Shown here one piece after another: positions 19,140 through 28,191 of a stretch of 64,000 nucleotides of DNA (its first letter is position 1; each line of letters opens with the position of its first letter). This DNA is from Alteromonas sp. ALT199 (GTDB taxonomy: Bacteria > Pseudomonadota > Gammaproteobacteria > Enterobacterales > Alteromonadaceae). The stretch is from positions 1 through 64,000 of the forward strand of contig NZ_JAHHDX010000045.1 of NCBI RefSeq assembly GCF_018619335.1, in the 5' to 3' direction. The position numbers and the translations under genes are program-made. Under the pieces are notes generated by a model. It saw nothing but the letters and a program-made list of their open reading frames with translations, did no database searches and had not been told where the DNA came from.

Positions 19140-21201
19140 ACTTTTAGCCGTAGCGATTGCGGCATCTTTAGGCCTTGCAGGCTGCGGTCAGCCTGAGCAA
19201 GCAAAAGAACAAACTCAGGAAAGCACTGTTGAGGCGAAGGGTGAAGCGGAGCTAGGTTCTTTCGGCGTAGACTTGAGCGCACGCAACGAGGCAGTTAAAC
19301 CTGGTGATGACTTCTTTATGTACGCCAGCGGAACATGGTACGACAACTATGAGCTACCCGCTGACAAAACTCGCTATGGCGCGTTTACAGGCCTTGCTGA
19401 GCGAAGTGAAGAGCAGGTTAAAAACATTATTGATGGGCTTATGGAGAAAACCTCTCTAAATGAAGAAGAACAACTTGTTCACGACTTTTTCGTTGCCTAC
19501 ATGGACACCGATACCATCAATGAAAAGGGTATTGAGCCAATTGAAGATGCACTTGCGTCTATTGATAGTATCGAAAATAGAACTGACTTAACTAAAGCAT
19601 TTGGTAACAGCTGGTTGGTGGGTTCAACCACGCCAATTGGTGGAGGTATGTGGTACAACCGCCTTGACCCGAATGAATATCAGCTGAGTGTTGGTGTAGG
19701 TGGTTTAGGTCTTCCTGATCGCGATTACTATCTAAGCGATAGCGAACGTTTTGTTAAAATTCGTGAAGCATATGTAGCACACATCGAGCAAATGCTTAAT
19801 TTTGCAGGCGAAGAAAACGCAGCAGAAAAAGCAGCAAATATTCTTGCCCTTGAAACACAAATTGCAGACATTCAATGGCCCCGCGAAAAGCGCCGTGACC
19901 GCGACCTAACCCTAAATCAAGTTGAGCGCAGCAAACTGACTGACGCGTATCCGGGTTTTGATTGGGACACATATTTTGCACAAACCGGCTATAAAGTGCC
20001 TGAGCTGAATATTACTCAACCAGAGCCAGTCAAAGACGTTATCAAAATTATTAACGAGACTGATATAGCCGATTGGAAGTCGTATTTGAAATATCACACT
20101 ATTTCAAACAATGCGGGCTTTCTTTCTGAAGATATCTACCTAGCTAATTTTGACTTCTTTGGTCGTACACTTAGCGGCCAGCAAGAGCCTCGCCCTCGTT
20201 GGAAACGCGCAGTAAGCCAAATGTCTGGCACTGAGTCACTAGGTTTTGCTATCGGTAAGATTTACGTTAACGAATACTTCCCAGAAAGCTCAAAAGAGCA
20301 AATGGCAGAACTGGTTGAGAACTTGCGTACAGCACTAGGTGAGCGTATTGAAAACCTAGACTGGATGAGTGAAGAAACCAAAGTAAATGCTAAAGAAAAG
20401 CTAATGGCGTTTAACCCTAAAATTGGCTACCCAGACGAATGGCAGTCGTTCGACGGTGTAACCATTAGTGACAAAGACCTAGTGGGTAATATTCGTAACT
20501 TACGTACATTCTTTCAAGACCAATCGGTAGAGCGCGAGCTGGAAAAGACAGATCGCAATCGCTGGGGAATGACACCTCAACGCGTAAATGCTTATTACAA
20601 TAGCTCGTTCAATGAAATTGTATTTCCAGCCGCTATTTTACAACCGCCATTTTTTGACCCCAATGCTGACGCTGCGGTTAACTACGGAGCAATTGGTGCA
20701 GTAATCGGCCACGAAATGGGTCATGGCTTTGACGACCAAGGCTCAAAGTCTGACGCTAACGGCATTCAGCGAAACTGGTGGACAGATGCTGACCGTGCAG
20801 CGTTCGAAGAAAAAGCAGATATGCTTGCCGAACAGTACAACCAATACGAGCCTATTGAAGGTAACTTTGTTAACGGTCGTAACAGCCTTGGTGAGAACAT
20901 TGGTGATGTAGGCGGGCTATCTATGGCTTACCACGCTTATAAACTCAGCCTTAACGGCAAAGAAGCGCCGGTTATTGACGGCCTAACAGGCGATCAACGC
21001 TTCTTCCTAGCGTGGGCACAGGTGTGGAAGGAAAAACGCACTGAAGAAAGCATGCTTAACCAGCTGCGCGCAGGTACACATGCACCGGGCCGTTACCGCG
21101 CTCAAGCGCCAAGAAACCACGACGCATGGTATGAAGCGTTTGACGTAAAGCCAGGTGATGCACTTTATCTTGCGCCAGAAGAGCGCGTGAGAATTTGGTA
21201 G
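19126..21201 (+). CDS. M13 family zinc metallopeptidase (neprilysin/PepO-like), lipoprotein
   Basis: Periplasmic endopeptidase (691 residues) predicted to cut oligopeptides. The start is one of two adjacent ATGs (19126 or 19129). The signal peptide ends in LAGC with C20, so it is probably a lipoprotein. Zinc ligands are H529 and H533 in HEMGHGFDD, with E530 as general base, and E590 in ENIGDVGG. The C-terminus has the family's CxxW-less bacterial ending with PEERVRIW. The start overlaps the upstream acyltransferase gene. Confidence 0.94.
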   Translation: MMKHKLLAVAIAASLGLAGCGQPEQAKEQTQESTVEAKGEAELGSFGVDLSARNEAVKPGDDFFMYASGTWYDNYELPADKTRYGAFTGLAERSEEQVKNIIDGLMEKTSLNEEEQLVHDFFVAYMDTDTINEKGIEPIEDALASIDSIENRTDLTKAFGNSWLVGSTTPIGGGMWYNRLDPNEYQLSVGVGGLGLPDRDYYLSDSERFVKIREAYVAHIEQMLNFAGEENAAEKAANILALETQIADIQWPREKRRDRDLTLNQVERSKLTDAYPGFDWDTYFAQTGYKVPELNITQPEPVKDVIKIINETDIADWKSYLKYHTISNNAGFLSEDIYLANFDFFGRTLSGQQEPRPRWKRAVSQMSGTESLGFAIGKIYVNEYFPESSKEQMAELVENLRTALGERIENLDWMSEETKVNAKEKLMAFNPKIGYPDEWQSFDGVTISDKDLVGNIRNLRTFFQDQSVERELEKTDRNRWGMTPQRVNAYYNSSFNEIVFPAAILQPPFFDPNADAAVNYGAIGAVIGHEMGHGFDDQGSKSDANGIQRNWWTDADRAAFEEKADMLAEQYNQYEPIEGNFVNGRNSLGENIGDVGGLSMAYHAYKLSLNGKEAPVIDGLTGDQRFFLAWAQVWKEKRTEESMLNQLRAGTHAPGRYRAQAPRNHDAWYEAFDVKPGDALYLAPEERVRIW

Positions 21202-21304
21202 TTTAACTGGTGAGCTATTTGGTAAGCCTCATGTGCTAGCAGCGCCGGATAGTGAATCAGATGTAGCGCTAACTGTTCCAATTATGCAGCTCATTAATAA
21301 ATAG
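21191..21304 (+). other. Short coding-like tail after the M13 peptidase stop
   Basis: Thirty-seven sense codons open in the frame shifted from the M13 gene, ending at TAG 21302-21304. They include ELFGKPHVLAAPDSES and end in LTVPIMQLINK. There is no start codon or ribosome site of its own. It could be the remnant of a lost gene's C-terminus or chance. I do not recognise it. Confidence 0.2.
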
Positions 21305-21313
21305 CCGATATAT

Positions 21314-21350
21314 AAAAAGGCGGTACGATTTTTTTCGTACCGCCTTTTTT
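21314..21350. terminator. Bidirectional terminator between the M13 peptidase gene and betI
   Basis: A 15-bp stem pairs AAAAAGGCGGTACGA with TCGTACCGCCTTTTT around a 6-nt T-rich loop. A and T runs flank both sides, so it can end transcription from both convergent genes. Confidence 0.92.
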
Positions 21351-21409
21351 AAATCTTTAATTCGCTTCCCAGTAAAGTTTGTTGAATTTACCGGCTGCCT
21401 ATACTGTGC

Positions 21410-21985
21410 TTATTTTCCGTATTGAGCAATTAAATCCCTAACGTATTGCTTACAGCGCACTACCGCTTCTGAAAAATCACCATTACCGACACTTCCCATA
21501 GAATAGCGCAGCCAATAGCCATCAATTAGTGCTGCGGTTGACGCCGCGGCATGTTTAACCTGCTCGGGATGAAGTAGCTTGCGGTAACTAAACGCCAAAT
21601 TGCGCTCTAAGCGTTTATGGTTAATGCATTGCAAGCGATGCAGGCCCTTGTTATGAAGTGACAGCGCCCAGAAATTAAACCACGTATTGGTTGCTGAACT
21701 AGCCCCTTGGGTTTGCGAAAAATTATTTTCGATAATGAAATCAATCCGCTCTAACGGATTGTCAATACGCTGTGTAATTTTTAGCGCATCGAGTAGGTGG
21801 CGCATAGTTGCTTCAATTAACCCTTGCTTGTCACCGAAATAGTGACTGATTATCCCTGAAGAAAGCCCTGCTCTTTTACTAATTAAGCTAATTGTTGTGC
21901 CGTGATAGCCCACTTCAGCCATCACTTCCAGCGTTGCTTCAATTAATTGTTTCTTACGAACTGGCTCCATTCCCACCTTGGGCAT
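21410..21985 (-). CDS. betI: BetI-like TetR family transcriptional regulator
   Basis: A 191-residue repressor closely resembling BetI, the choline-responsive repressor of glycine-betaine synthesis genes. It shares the MPKVGMEPVRKKQLIEATLEVM start, the helix-turn-helix ISLISKRAGLSSGIISHYFGDKQGLIEATMR, and the C-terminal AALIDGYWLR segment. No betA, betB or betT is present in the window. It follows a TonB-dependent receptor gene across a terminator. The BetI name is by sequence resemblance; the effector here could be another quaternary amine. Confidence 0.8.
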   Translation of the reverse strand: MPKVGMEPVRKKQLIEATLEVMAEVGYHGTTISLISKRAGLSSGIISHYFGDKQGLIEATMRHLLDALKITQRIDNPLERIDFIIENNFSQTQGASSATNTWFNFWALSLHNKGLHRLQCINHKRLERNLAFSYRKLLHPEQVKHAAASTAALIDGYWLRYSMGSVGNGDFSEAVVRCKQYVRDLIAQYGK

Positions 21986-22009
21986 GCTACAACTCCAAAC
22001 CTTAAATCT

Positions 22010-22047
22010 AAAAAAAATAACCTGCGACAGCGCTAAGCTGTCACAGG
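22010..22047 (-). terminator. Terminator after the TonB-dependent receptor gene
   Basis: An 11-bp stem CCTGTGACAGC/GCTGTCGCAGG (one G-U pair) with a 5-nt loop, then a long U-rich tract on the minus strand. It partly or fully separates betI from the receptor transcript. Confidence 0.88.
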
Positions 22048-22060
22048 CATGATATCACGA

Positions 22061-24493
22061 TTAAAAGGTTAGGCGTGCGTTGACTGCAACGGCGCGAGGA
22101 GCACCAATCCAAAATGCGCCAGGTGCTATGGTGGACGCATAGTCTTCATCAAACAGATTGTTTACTGTTAAACGAACCTCCAGTTCTTCAATACCTGGGC
22201 CAATGTTTTCAATGAAACCACCAATATAAAAATCACTAACAATGTAGTCATCGACTTGTGCGGCATTTTCAATGTCTAGGTAGCGGCTATCAACGTATTT
22301 GGTCGACAGGCCAGCAAAGTAGTTATCGCGCGCCCAGTCGAGGCTCACAACCGCCATTGTGTCAGGCGTACCGATAACGGTATTACCTTCAATAGCTACC
22401 AGCGATACTTCAGGGTTTTCCGCGTCGGCGATAGCAGCTTGGGCGTCGGCAAGGGTAGCGTACTGAGTACCTGAATTACCTACCGTTGCAACGTACTCCG
22501 ATTCGCTCAAAGTAATAGAGGTAAACAACGAAAATTCTTCGGTTAGCATAACGTCGGCTGAAATTTCAAAACCGCTAGATTCAATACCGCCAACGTTTTT
22601 ATAACCACCAGCGGCAGCCTCAAGAAAGTCTATTCCCTCAGATGTTTCGTTACTAGTAAATTGAATACGGTCGTTAAACTCAATATTGTAATAAGTCACG
22701 CTGGCATTAAAGCCCGGTGATGCGTAGCGGAAACCTACGTCAATATTGTCTGCCGTTTCAGGCTTTATAAAGCGTAAGTCAGTATCGTTGCGTTCCAGTT
22801 GCGCATCTTTTATTGCTGCAAAGTTCTCACCGTAACCTGCAAAGACTTCTAATCCTTCAAATGGCAATGGCGCTACTATACCGGCTGAGAAGAGCGTATC
22901 TGAATCAGTATTCACCGCTAAATTATTGGTTGAATCAAAGTTGTCGGTTTTCTCAATATCCACGTTAAACTTTTTTGCACCCGCGCGAATGCGAGCAAAG
23001 CCTAAATCAAGCTCGTCTTCCACATAATACATTAGCGTATCAACGGGGAATGTTCTGTCGTACTGCACCCAGTAAGGCACATTGTCATAATCTACGCTGA
23101 TAGACGAATTTGTGATCTTGTGCCAGTCGCGAGACTCACCTCGTTCGTAGTCTTCCCACCAAATACCAAATCGTACAGTATTATCAAAATCACCAATTTT
23201 GGTGTACCACACTGCATCAGCATTTATACCAAAGCGCTCTTTATCATAGTGAGTGTGACGGTAAGAGCCCACTGGAATAGCACCTTGTTCATGGCAACCC
23301 GGATCATACTGTGCGCCTGCACCGCCATAAGGGAATGTAAGGGAGCTTTGGCAACCTTCAATTGGACTTAACTGATTGCCTTGTCTATCAACGAAGTAAA
23401 TTTGTCCTAGTTCTTGCCCGCCGTAAACGGTGTTACCAACAACTAACTCAGAATGACCTTCTGCACCGTCATCAGTGATATCAACAAGATAAGGTGGAAC
23501 CCACTCGCCGCGGCCTTCATTGTCGTGATAATAAACGTTGGTCATAAAATCAACTTGGCCAATGGTGAATTCAGCCTGTAAATAGGCGAATAAGTTCTCG
23601 CGTAATGTAGACCAGCCACGACGATACGCCTGATCTTGATAAGGGACACCTGTCCACTCGTCTGTTAACTGATCCCAGTCTGGGTTCTGTTCATATTGCG
23701 CCAACCCGTAAATGCGCTGGTAGTTATCTTCGTGAGTATCGTCATACGATAGGTAACCCGTAAGAGATACGTCATTAACGGTAGAAATAAACTTCATCGC
23801 TAGGTGGTCACGGGTATTCTCTGCTGCCTGCTGCATAAAGTCAGAGCTTTCTTGGCTTGAAAGGCTTATCCATGCGTAGGTATCTTTGAAAATTTCTCCT
23901 GTTTCATAACGCACATAGTATTTCGAAGCATCGAATGAGCCAGCAGTTACACTGGTCACCAGACCTTGATCCATTGACGGGTCAATAGTAGTGAAGTTTA
24001 AGGTTCCGCCTAGTGCTTCGTGTGAGCGTGAAGCAATATCTGCTGTACCTTGAGAGACTTCTACGCCTTTTACATTTTCGGTATCAATATAGCGGTTCGC
24101 TTTTGCACCACCGCCATAGTTTGAATTACCGTTAGCAATTCCGTCTACCGTCATGCCTATCTGCTGTTCGTTAAGGTTCACTTGGAATCCACGAATAACA
24201 ATAGATGTTGACCAGTCATCAGCGCCAAAGGTATCGCCTTCGTTGATGAGTACACCTGGTAAATTATCCACCGCGGCTAGAACACTGCTAAGGTTTGCCT
24301 GCTGTTTAAACATATCGTCGCTCGTTGCGTTATTTGCGTAAGAAACGCTACGCCCCACAACGGTGATTTCTTCTATACGCTCTTCTTCTACACGTTCTGC
24401 TTCCTCTGCTAGTGCATATGAGGAAGCTGTCATCGCAGACATAGATGAAAGAGCAGCGAGTACTGCTATAGATAGTTTGTTACGTGATTTCAT
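22061..24493 (-). CDS. TonB-dependent outer-membrane receptor
   Basis: A 810-residue outer-membrane active transporter. A signal peptide (about 1-29) is followed by a TonB-box-like segment EEITVVGR (41-48), a plug domain (about 50-170, with NLPGVLINEGDTFGADDW), a 22-strand barrel, and the terminal aromatic residue (NARLTF) needed for outer-membrane insertion. Substrate is not evident. The adjoining betI gene and a BetI-like palindrome 71 nt upstream suggest uptake of a choline- or betaine-related compound; this is inference. Confidence 0.92.
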   Translation of the reverse strand: MKSRNKLSIAVLAALSSMSAMTASSYALAEEAERVEEERIEEITVVGRSVSYANNATSDDMFKQQANLSSVLAAVDNLPGVLINEGDTFGADDWSTSIVIRGFQVNLNEQQIGMTVDGIANGNSNYGGGAKANRYIDTENVKGVEVSQGTADIASRSHEALGGTLNFTTIDPSMDQGLVTSVTAGSFDASKYYVRYETGEIFKDTYAWISLSSQESSDFMQQAAENTRDHLAMKFISTVNDVSLTGYLSYDDTHEDNYQRIYGLAQYEQNPDWDQLTDEWTGVPYQDQAYRRGWSTLRENLFAYLQAEFTIGQVDFMTNVYYHDNEGRGEWVPPYLVDITDDGAEGHSELVVGNTVYGGQELGQIYFVDRQGNQLSPIEGCQSSLTFPYGGAGAQYDPGCHEQGAIPVGSYRHTHYDKERFGINADAVWYTKIGDFDNTVRFGIWWEDYERGESRDWHKITNSSISVDYDNVPYWVQYDRTFPVDTLMYYVEDELDLGFARIRAGAKKFNVDIEKTDNFDSTNNLAVNTDSDTLFSAGIVAPLPFEGLEVFAGYGENFAAIKDAQLERNDTDLRFIKPETADNIDVGFRYASPGFNASVTYYNIEFNDRIQFTSNETSEGIDFLEAAAGGYKNVGGIESSGFEISADVMLTEEFSLFTSITLSESEYVATVGNSGTQYATLADAQAAIADAENPEVSLVAIEGNTVIGTPDTMAVVSLDWARDNYFAGLSTKYVDSRYLDIENAAQVDDYIVSDFYIGGFIENIGPGIEELEVRLTVNNLFDEDYASTIAPGAFWIGAPRAVAVNARLTF

Positions 24494-24563
24494 GTGTTTC
24501 CCAATGTAGTTATAAATTGTTTTCGCACTACTTTAGGGAGGGATTGTTACACTTACGTTAAGT

Positions 24564-24583
24564 TTAATTGAACAATCAATTAA
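24564..24583. promoter_or_regulatory. BetI-like palindrome upstream of the TonB receptor
   Basis: A perfect inverted repeat, TTAATTGA-ACAA-TCAATTAA. Its centre TTGAACAATCAA matches 10 of 12 positions of the TTGAACGTTCAA-type palindrome I associate with BetI operators. It is 71 nt before the receptor start codon, a usual operator position. The symmetry is visible; the regulator is inferred from the neighbouring betI. Confidence 0.5.
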
Positions 24584-24682
24584 TTTAATAACTGTTTGAT
24601 TTTTGTATTTTATAGCGCAAATTCGAGACTCGTTGTCTTTAAAATAGCAAATGTGCAATGACCGTTATTATGCTGCATGCAC

Positions 24683-24707
24683 AAAAAAGCCCTCACTTAG
24701 GAGGGCT
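24683..24707 (-). terminator. Terminator of the can-sulP operon
   Basis: A 7-bp stem AGCCCTC/GAGGGCT with a 6-nt loop and six U residues on the minus strand, 36 nt after the sulP stop. Confidence 0.88.
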
Positions 24708-24743
24708 AAAAAGGGAAAGGTTTCTATTTACCTAGGAGTTACT

Positions 24744-26381
24744 TTAAGACTGCATTGCGGCTTGAAAGCTGGTGTTTTTGCTATCAGTCCCGGCTACTTG
24801 CTTTTCTGCATAAAGTAAGGCGTCGTGTAACGTTTCAAAGTTAGGTATACCTGGGTGCGCTTCGTTTACGCCCTCAAGCACTTTATTAATCTCAGCGTTG
24901 GCACCACAAATAACTAACTGACGACCAGCCGCTAGCGCATCTGAAGTAACCGTATCAACTGCCATAGCCGCCGACACATCCATTAAAGGAACACGAGAGA
25001 AGTCTAAAATAGTTACTTTAGAACCCGGTTTCACACGCTCTCGGACATGATGTCCCAAATCGGCTGCGGCGCCAAAGCTTAGGGGCCCACCAAAGCTAAA
25101 GATTGATACTTTATCTTTAAGCGACTCAAGTAATTCGTTTTCTTTAGGATCGTTTAACGACTCTGGAATTTTCTTAAGCTCTTCAATTTGCAGCTGCGCA
25201 ATTTGTTTAACGTAGGCTAATGCTGCGAATACAACACCAACACCAACTGCCGTGATTAGGTCTACGAATACGGTAAGTGCAAGCACCATAATCATAAGGC
25301 CGAAGTCCCAGCGCGGGCCTTTGTGTGCGCGCTTCAGGTAGCTCCAGTCGATAATATCCAAGCCAACTTTAACCAAAATTCCCGCAAGTACTGCATGAGG
25401 AATTTGTGCCGCCAATGGGCTTAGACCTAATACGATTGCTAGTAGAACCAGCGCGTGAACCATACCTGAAATGTTGTATTTACCACCGCTGCGAATGTTA
25501 ACAACCGTACGCATAGTTGCACCAGCACCCGCGATACCGCCAATAAGACCGGCAAAGGTGTTACCGATACCTTGGCCGATAAGCTCTTTGTTACTGTCGT
25601 GACGAGTACGAGTCATATTATCGGCAACAAGCGACGTTAGTAGACTATCTATAGCGCCTAAGACCGCAAGAATAAACGCCGCTTCAAGAATTAAAAGGGC
25701 TTTGCTTTGGTCAAACACTGGTAGATGCAGACTTGGTAAACCAGTAGGAATGTCGCCAAGAATTGGCACAGACAATGCCAAGCTTACGAGCGTACCTATG
25801 ATAAGCGCAGCCAGCGCACCTGGCACGAATTTACCGAGTTGCGGTGGCCATTTGTACGCAATAACAAGCGTACCTAAACCAAGCGCAAGTGTGGCGAAGT
25901 TAATATCGGCAAGTGCCGTTGGCAGGTACGTCAACGCGCCAATCGTGCCACCTGGAGGCTCATGACCTAACAGTCTGCCTAATTGGAGGATGATGATTAT
26001 AGCACCAATGCCCGACATAAAGCCTGAGATTACCGGATAGGGAACCAAGCGGATATATTGACCTACGCCAAGCACACCAAAAACAATTTGGAATATACCC
26101 GCCAATATCACCGCTGTGAATATAAGGCTGGCATCGCCAGAAAGACTTGCGAATAAGCCAGCAAGAACAACCACCATAGGTCCTGTAGGACCTGAAATTT
26201 GCGCAGGTGTTCCGCCAAACAGTGCAGCGAAAAAGCCAACAGCGATAGCACCGTATAAGCCAGCCATTGGGCCTAGTCCTGACGCCACACCAAGTGCGAG
26301 CGCCAGTGGTAAAGCAACAATACCGGCTGTTAAACCGCCGGTGAAATCGCCTCGTAGATTTGAAAGATTAATTTTTACCAT
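24744..26381 (-). CDS. SulP family inorganic anion transporter with STAS domain
   Basis: Inner-membrane anion transporter (545 residues). The N-terminus has the SulP core (FTGGLTAGIVALPLALALGVASGLGP, ISGPTGPM) with about a dozen hydrophobic segments. The cytoplasmic C-terminal STAS domain begins near residue 435 (FSFGGPLSFGAA, LDFSRVPLMDVSAAMAV). It sits 11 bp after a beta-carbonic anhydrase gene, so bicarbonate (BicA-like, Na+-driven) is the likeliest substrate, though sulfate cannot be excluded from sequence. Confidence 0.9.
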   Translation of the reverse strand: MVKINLSNLRGDFTGGLTAGIVALPLALALGVASGLGPMAGLYGAIAVGFFAALFGGTPAQISGPTGPMVVVLAGLFASLSGDASLIFTAVILAGIFQIVFGVLGVGQYIRLVPYPVISGFMSGIGAIIIILQLGRLLGHEPPGGTIGALTYLPTALADINFATLALGLGTLVIAYKWPPQLGKFVPGALAALIIGTLVSLALSVPILGDIPTGLPSLHLPVFDQSKALLILEAAFILAVLGAIDSLLTSLVADNMTRTRHDSNKELIGQGIGNTFAGLIGGIAGAGATMRTVVNIRSGGKYNISGMVHALVLLAIVLGLSPLAAQIPHAVLAGILVKVGLDIIDWSYLKRAHKGPRWDFGLMIMVLALTVFVDLITAVGVGVVFAALAYVKQIAQLQIEELKKIPESLNDPKENELLESLKDKVSIFSFGGPLSFGAAADLGHHVRERVKPGSKVTILDFSRVPLMDVSAAMAVDTVTSDALAAGRQLVICGANAEINKVLEGVNEAHPGIPNFETLHDALLYAEKQVAGTDSKNTSFQAAMQS

Positions 26382-26392
26382 AGTCTTAGACC

Positions 26393-27046
26393 TTATGCGC
26401 CGCGTGCTAATTGAGCTTCAGCAGTAGACTCATCCATAACATCAAACTCACCAGATTCAGTGTTATAGTACAATACTTCACCAGAACCAATATTATAAAC
26501 CCAGCCGTGAAGTTTGACCTGCCCTGTGGCAATTTTTGCTGCAACAGAAGGGTGAGTGCGAAGATGCTGAATTTGTTGCACTACGTTTTCTTTTGTTACC
26601 GCTTCCAAATCTTCTAAAGATAGGTCTGAATGACCACAACGCTCTTTAACTACATCTGTTGCCACTCGGCAATGACCCAACCACTCTTTAACGTGCGGCA
26701 GCGCGCTAAGGCCTTCTGGGTTAATGGCGCCTTTCATTGCACCACAGTCTGTGTGACCACAAATAACAATGTGAGTAACGCCCAATGCAGCAACTGCAAA
26801 TTCAATAGACGCTGTCATGCCACCTGTTTGGTTGCTGTGAGGAGGTACTATGTTACCCGCATTACGGCAGATAAAGAGTTCGCCTGGGTCTGTTTGAGTA
26901 ACTAAGTTAGGGTCGATACGTGAGTCTGAACACGTGATGAAAAGCACTTCAGGATTTTGCCCGGTAGCTAGTTTCTGAAACGTAGCTTTTTTATTCGGAT
27001 AAACTTCTTTCTGGAATTTAGCAACGCCTGAGATAACGTGATCCAT
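26393..27046 (-). CDS. can: Beta-class carbonic anhydrase
   Basis: Interconverts CO2 and bicarbonate in the cytoplasm (217 residues). Zinc ligands are C39, H98 and C101, with the D41-R43 dyad in CSDSRIDPN and HTDCGAM. It is the first gene of an operon with the SulP transporter, which would import bicarbonate while the enzyme balances it with CO2. It diverges from an OxyR-like LysR gene across a 159-bp spacer. Confidence 0.96.
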   Translation of the reverse strand: MDHVISGVAKFQKEVYPNKKATFQKLATGQNPEVLFITCSDSRIDPNLVTQTDPGELFICRNAGNIVPPHSNQTGGMTASIEFAVAALGVTHIVICGHTDCGAMKGAINPEGLSALPHVKEWLGHCRVATDVVKERCGHSDLSLEDLEAVTKENVVQQIQHLRTHPSVAAKIATGQVKLHGWVYNIGSGEVLYYNTESGEFDVMDESTAEAQLARGA

Positions 27047-27205
27047 TATAAACTCCCACTTTTTTTAATAATTGTAATGATTTTGTAATTACGCCAGTTT
27101 CACCTGATAGATTAATAGTTTAATATACTAACTCGCGATAGCTAAATGCTATCACAATAGAAAAGTCTCTAATAATAAGGTTAGTAAGAAAAGGCAAAAT
27201 ACACC

Positions 27206-28174
27206 ATGCAATTTAACGGAAAAACGCCGTCAATTAACCAAATTCGCTACTTTGTGGCCGTAGCAAAATACTTAAGTTTCAGACAGGCTGCAGGAATCTT
27301 GGGGATTAGCCAACCAACGCTGACCAGCCAAATAAGTACTCTTGAAAACTTATTGGGAATAACACTTTTTGAGCGCTCACGCACCGGTACACTGTTATCT
27401 CCTCAGGGCAAAGCACTATTAGGTGCTGCGGAAGAAGTGTTGCAATCATCTCAGCGATTTTCTGAAATTGCCCGGGATTTATCAGAAGGTGAAGTTGTAA
27501 CCTATAGACTTGGCATTCCCCCCACGCTTGGTCCCTATTTGCTACCATTTGTATTACCCGATCTGCACAAGCGTAAACCCGGTTTACGTTTTTATGTTCG
27601 AGAGGGAGCGCCTAACGCTCTTCAACATGGCTTACTAAGAGGTGAGTACGATCTTATTTTGTCTCCCTTGTCAGGAGAAAACTCACAATTAATTACACAG
27701 CCACTTTTTAACGAGCCCTTAAAATTTGTGACTCCATCAGACCATAAGCTAGCTGGGCAAGCCTATGTACGACCCGAAGAAATTACGGGCGAGAAAGTAC
27801 TTACGCTAGAAGATAGGCACCACTTCCATCATCAGGTACAGCGAATTTGCGATGAAATAGGCGCAGATTTACAACGGGACTATGAAGGCACTAGTCTTGA
27901 TACACTGCGCCAGATGGTGGTTATGGGAATGGGCGTTGCTTTTCTTCCTGGTTTATATATTCACTCTGAACTGCATAAGCCAGAAGCTCTACATGTATGC
28001 GAAATTGCAGAAATGCCCATTGAACGCCAGCATTCATTAGCCTGGAGGAACACGGCGCCAGGTAGAAAAACATTCAGGGAAATTTCAGTTATTATTAAAG
28101 AAATTATTGAAACCCGTCTTTGCGACGCCGTCACTATTGTGAATGACGCACCTACCCTTTCCCAAACTCGTTAA
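27206..28174 (+). CDS. OxyR-like LysR family regulator lacking the peroxidatic cysteine
   Basis: A 322-residue LysR regulator. The helix-turn-helix is at about 22-45 (LSFRQAAGILGISQPTLTSQISTLE). The effector domain aligns well with E. coli OxyR (PTLGPYLLPFVLPDL; GEKVLTLED; TSLDTLRQMV). Where OxyR has the peroxide-sensing C199, this protein has H206 (27821-27823), while the partner C208 is retained as C215. It therefore probably does not form the OxyR disulfide switch. It diverges from can-sulP, a likely target, and is 17 bp before metR. Confidence 0.85.
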   Translation: MQFNGKTPSINQIRYFVAVAKYLSFRQAAGILGISQPTLTSQISTLENLLGITLFERSRTGTLLSPQGKALLGAAEEVLQSSQRFSEIARDLSEGEVVTYRLGIPPTLGPYLLPFVLPDLHKRKPGLRFYVREGAPNALQHGLLRGEYDLILSPLSGENSQLITQPLFNEPLKFVTPSDHKLAGQAYVRPEEITGEKVLTLEDRHHFHHQVQRICDEIGADLQRDYEGTSLDTLRQMVVMGMGVAFLPGLYIHSELHKPEALHVCEIAEMPIERQHSLAWRNTAPGRKTFREISVIIKEIIETRLCDAVTIVNDAPTLSQTR

Positions 28175-28191
28175 TATCTTGGTGAACCGTT

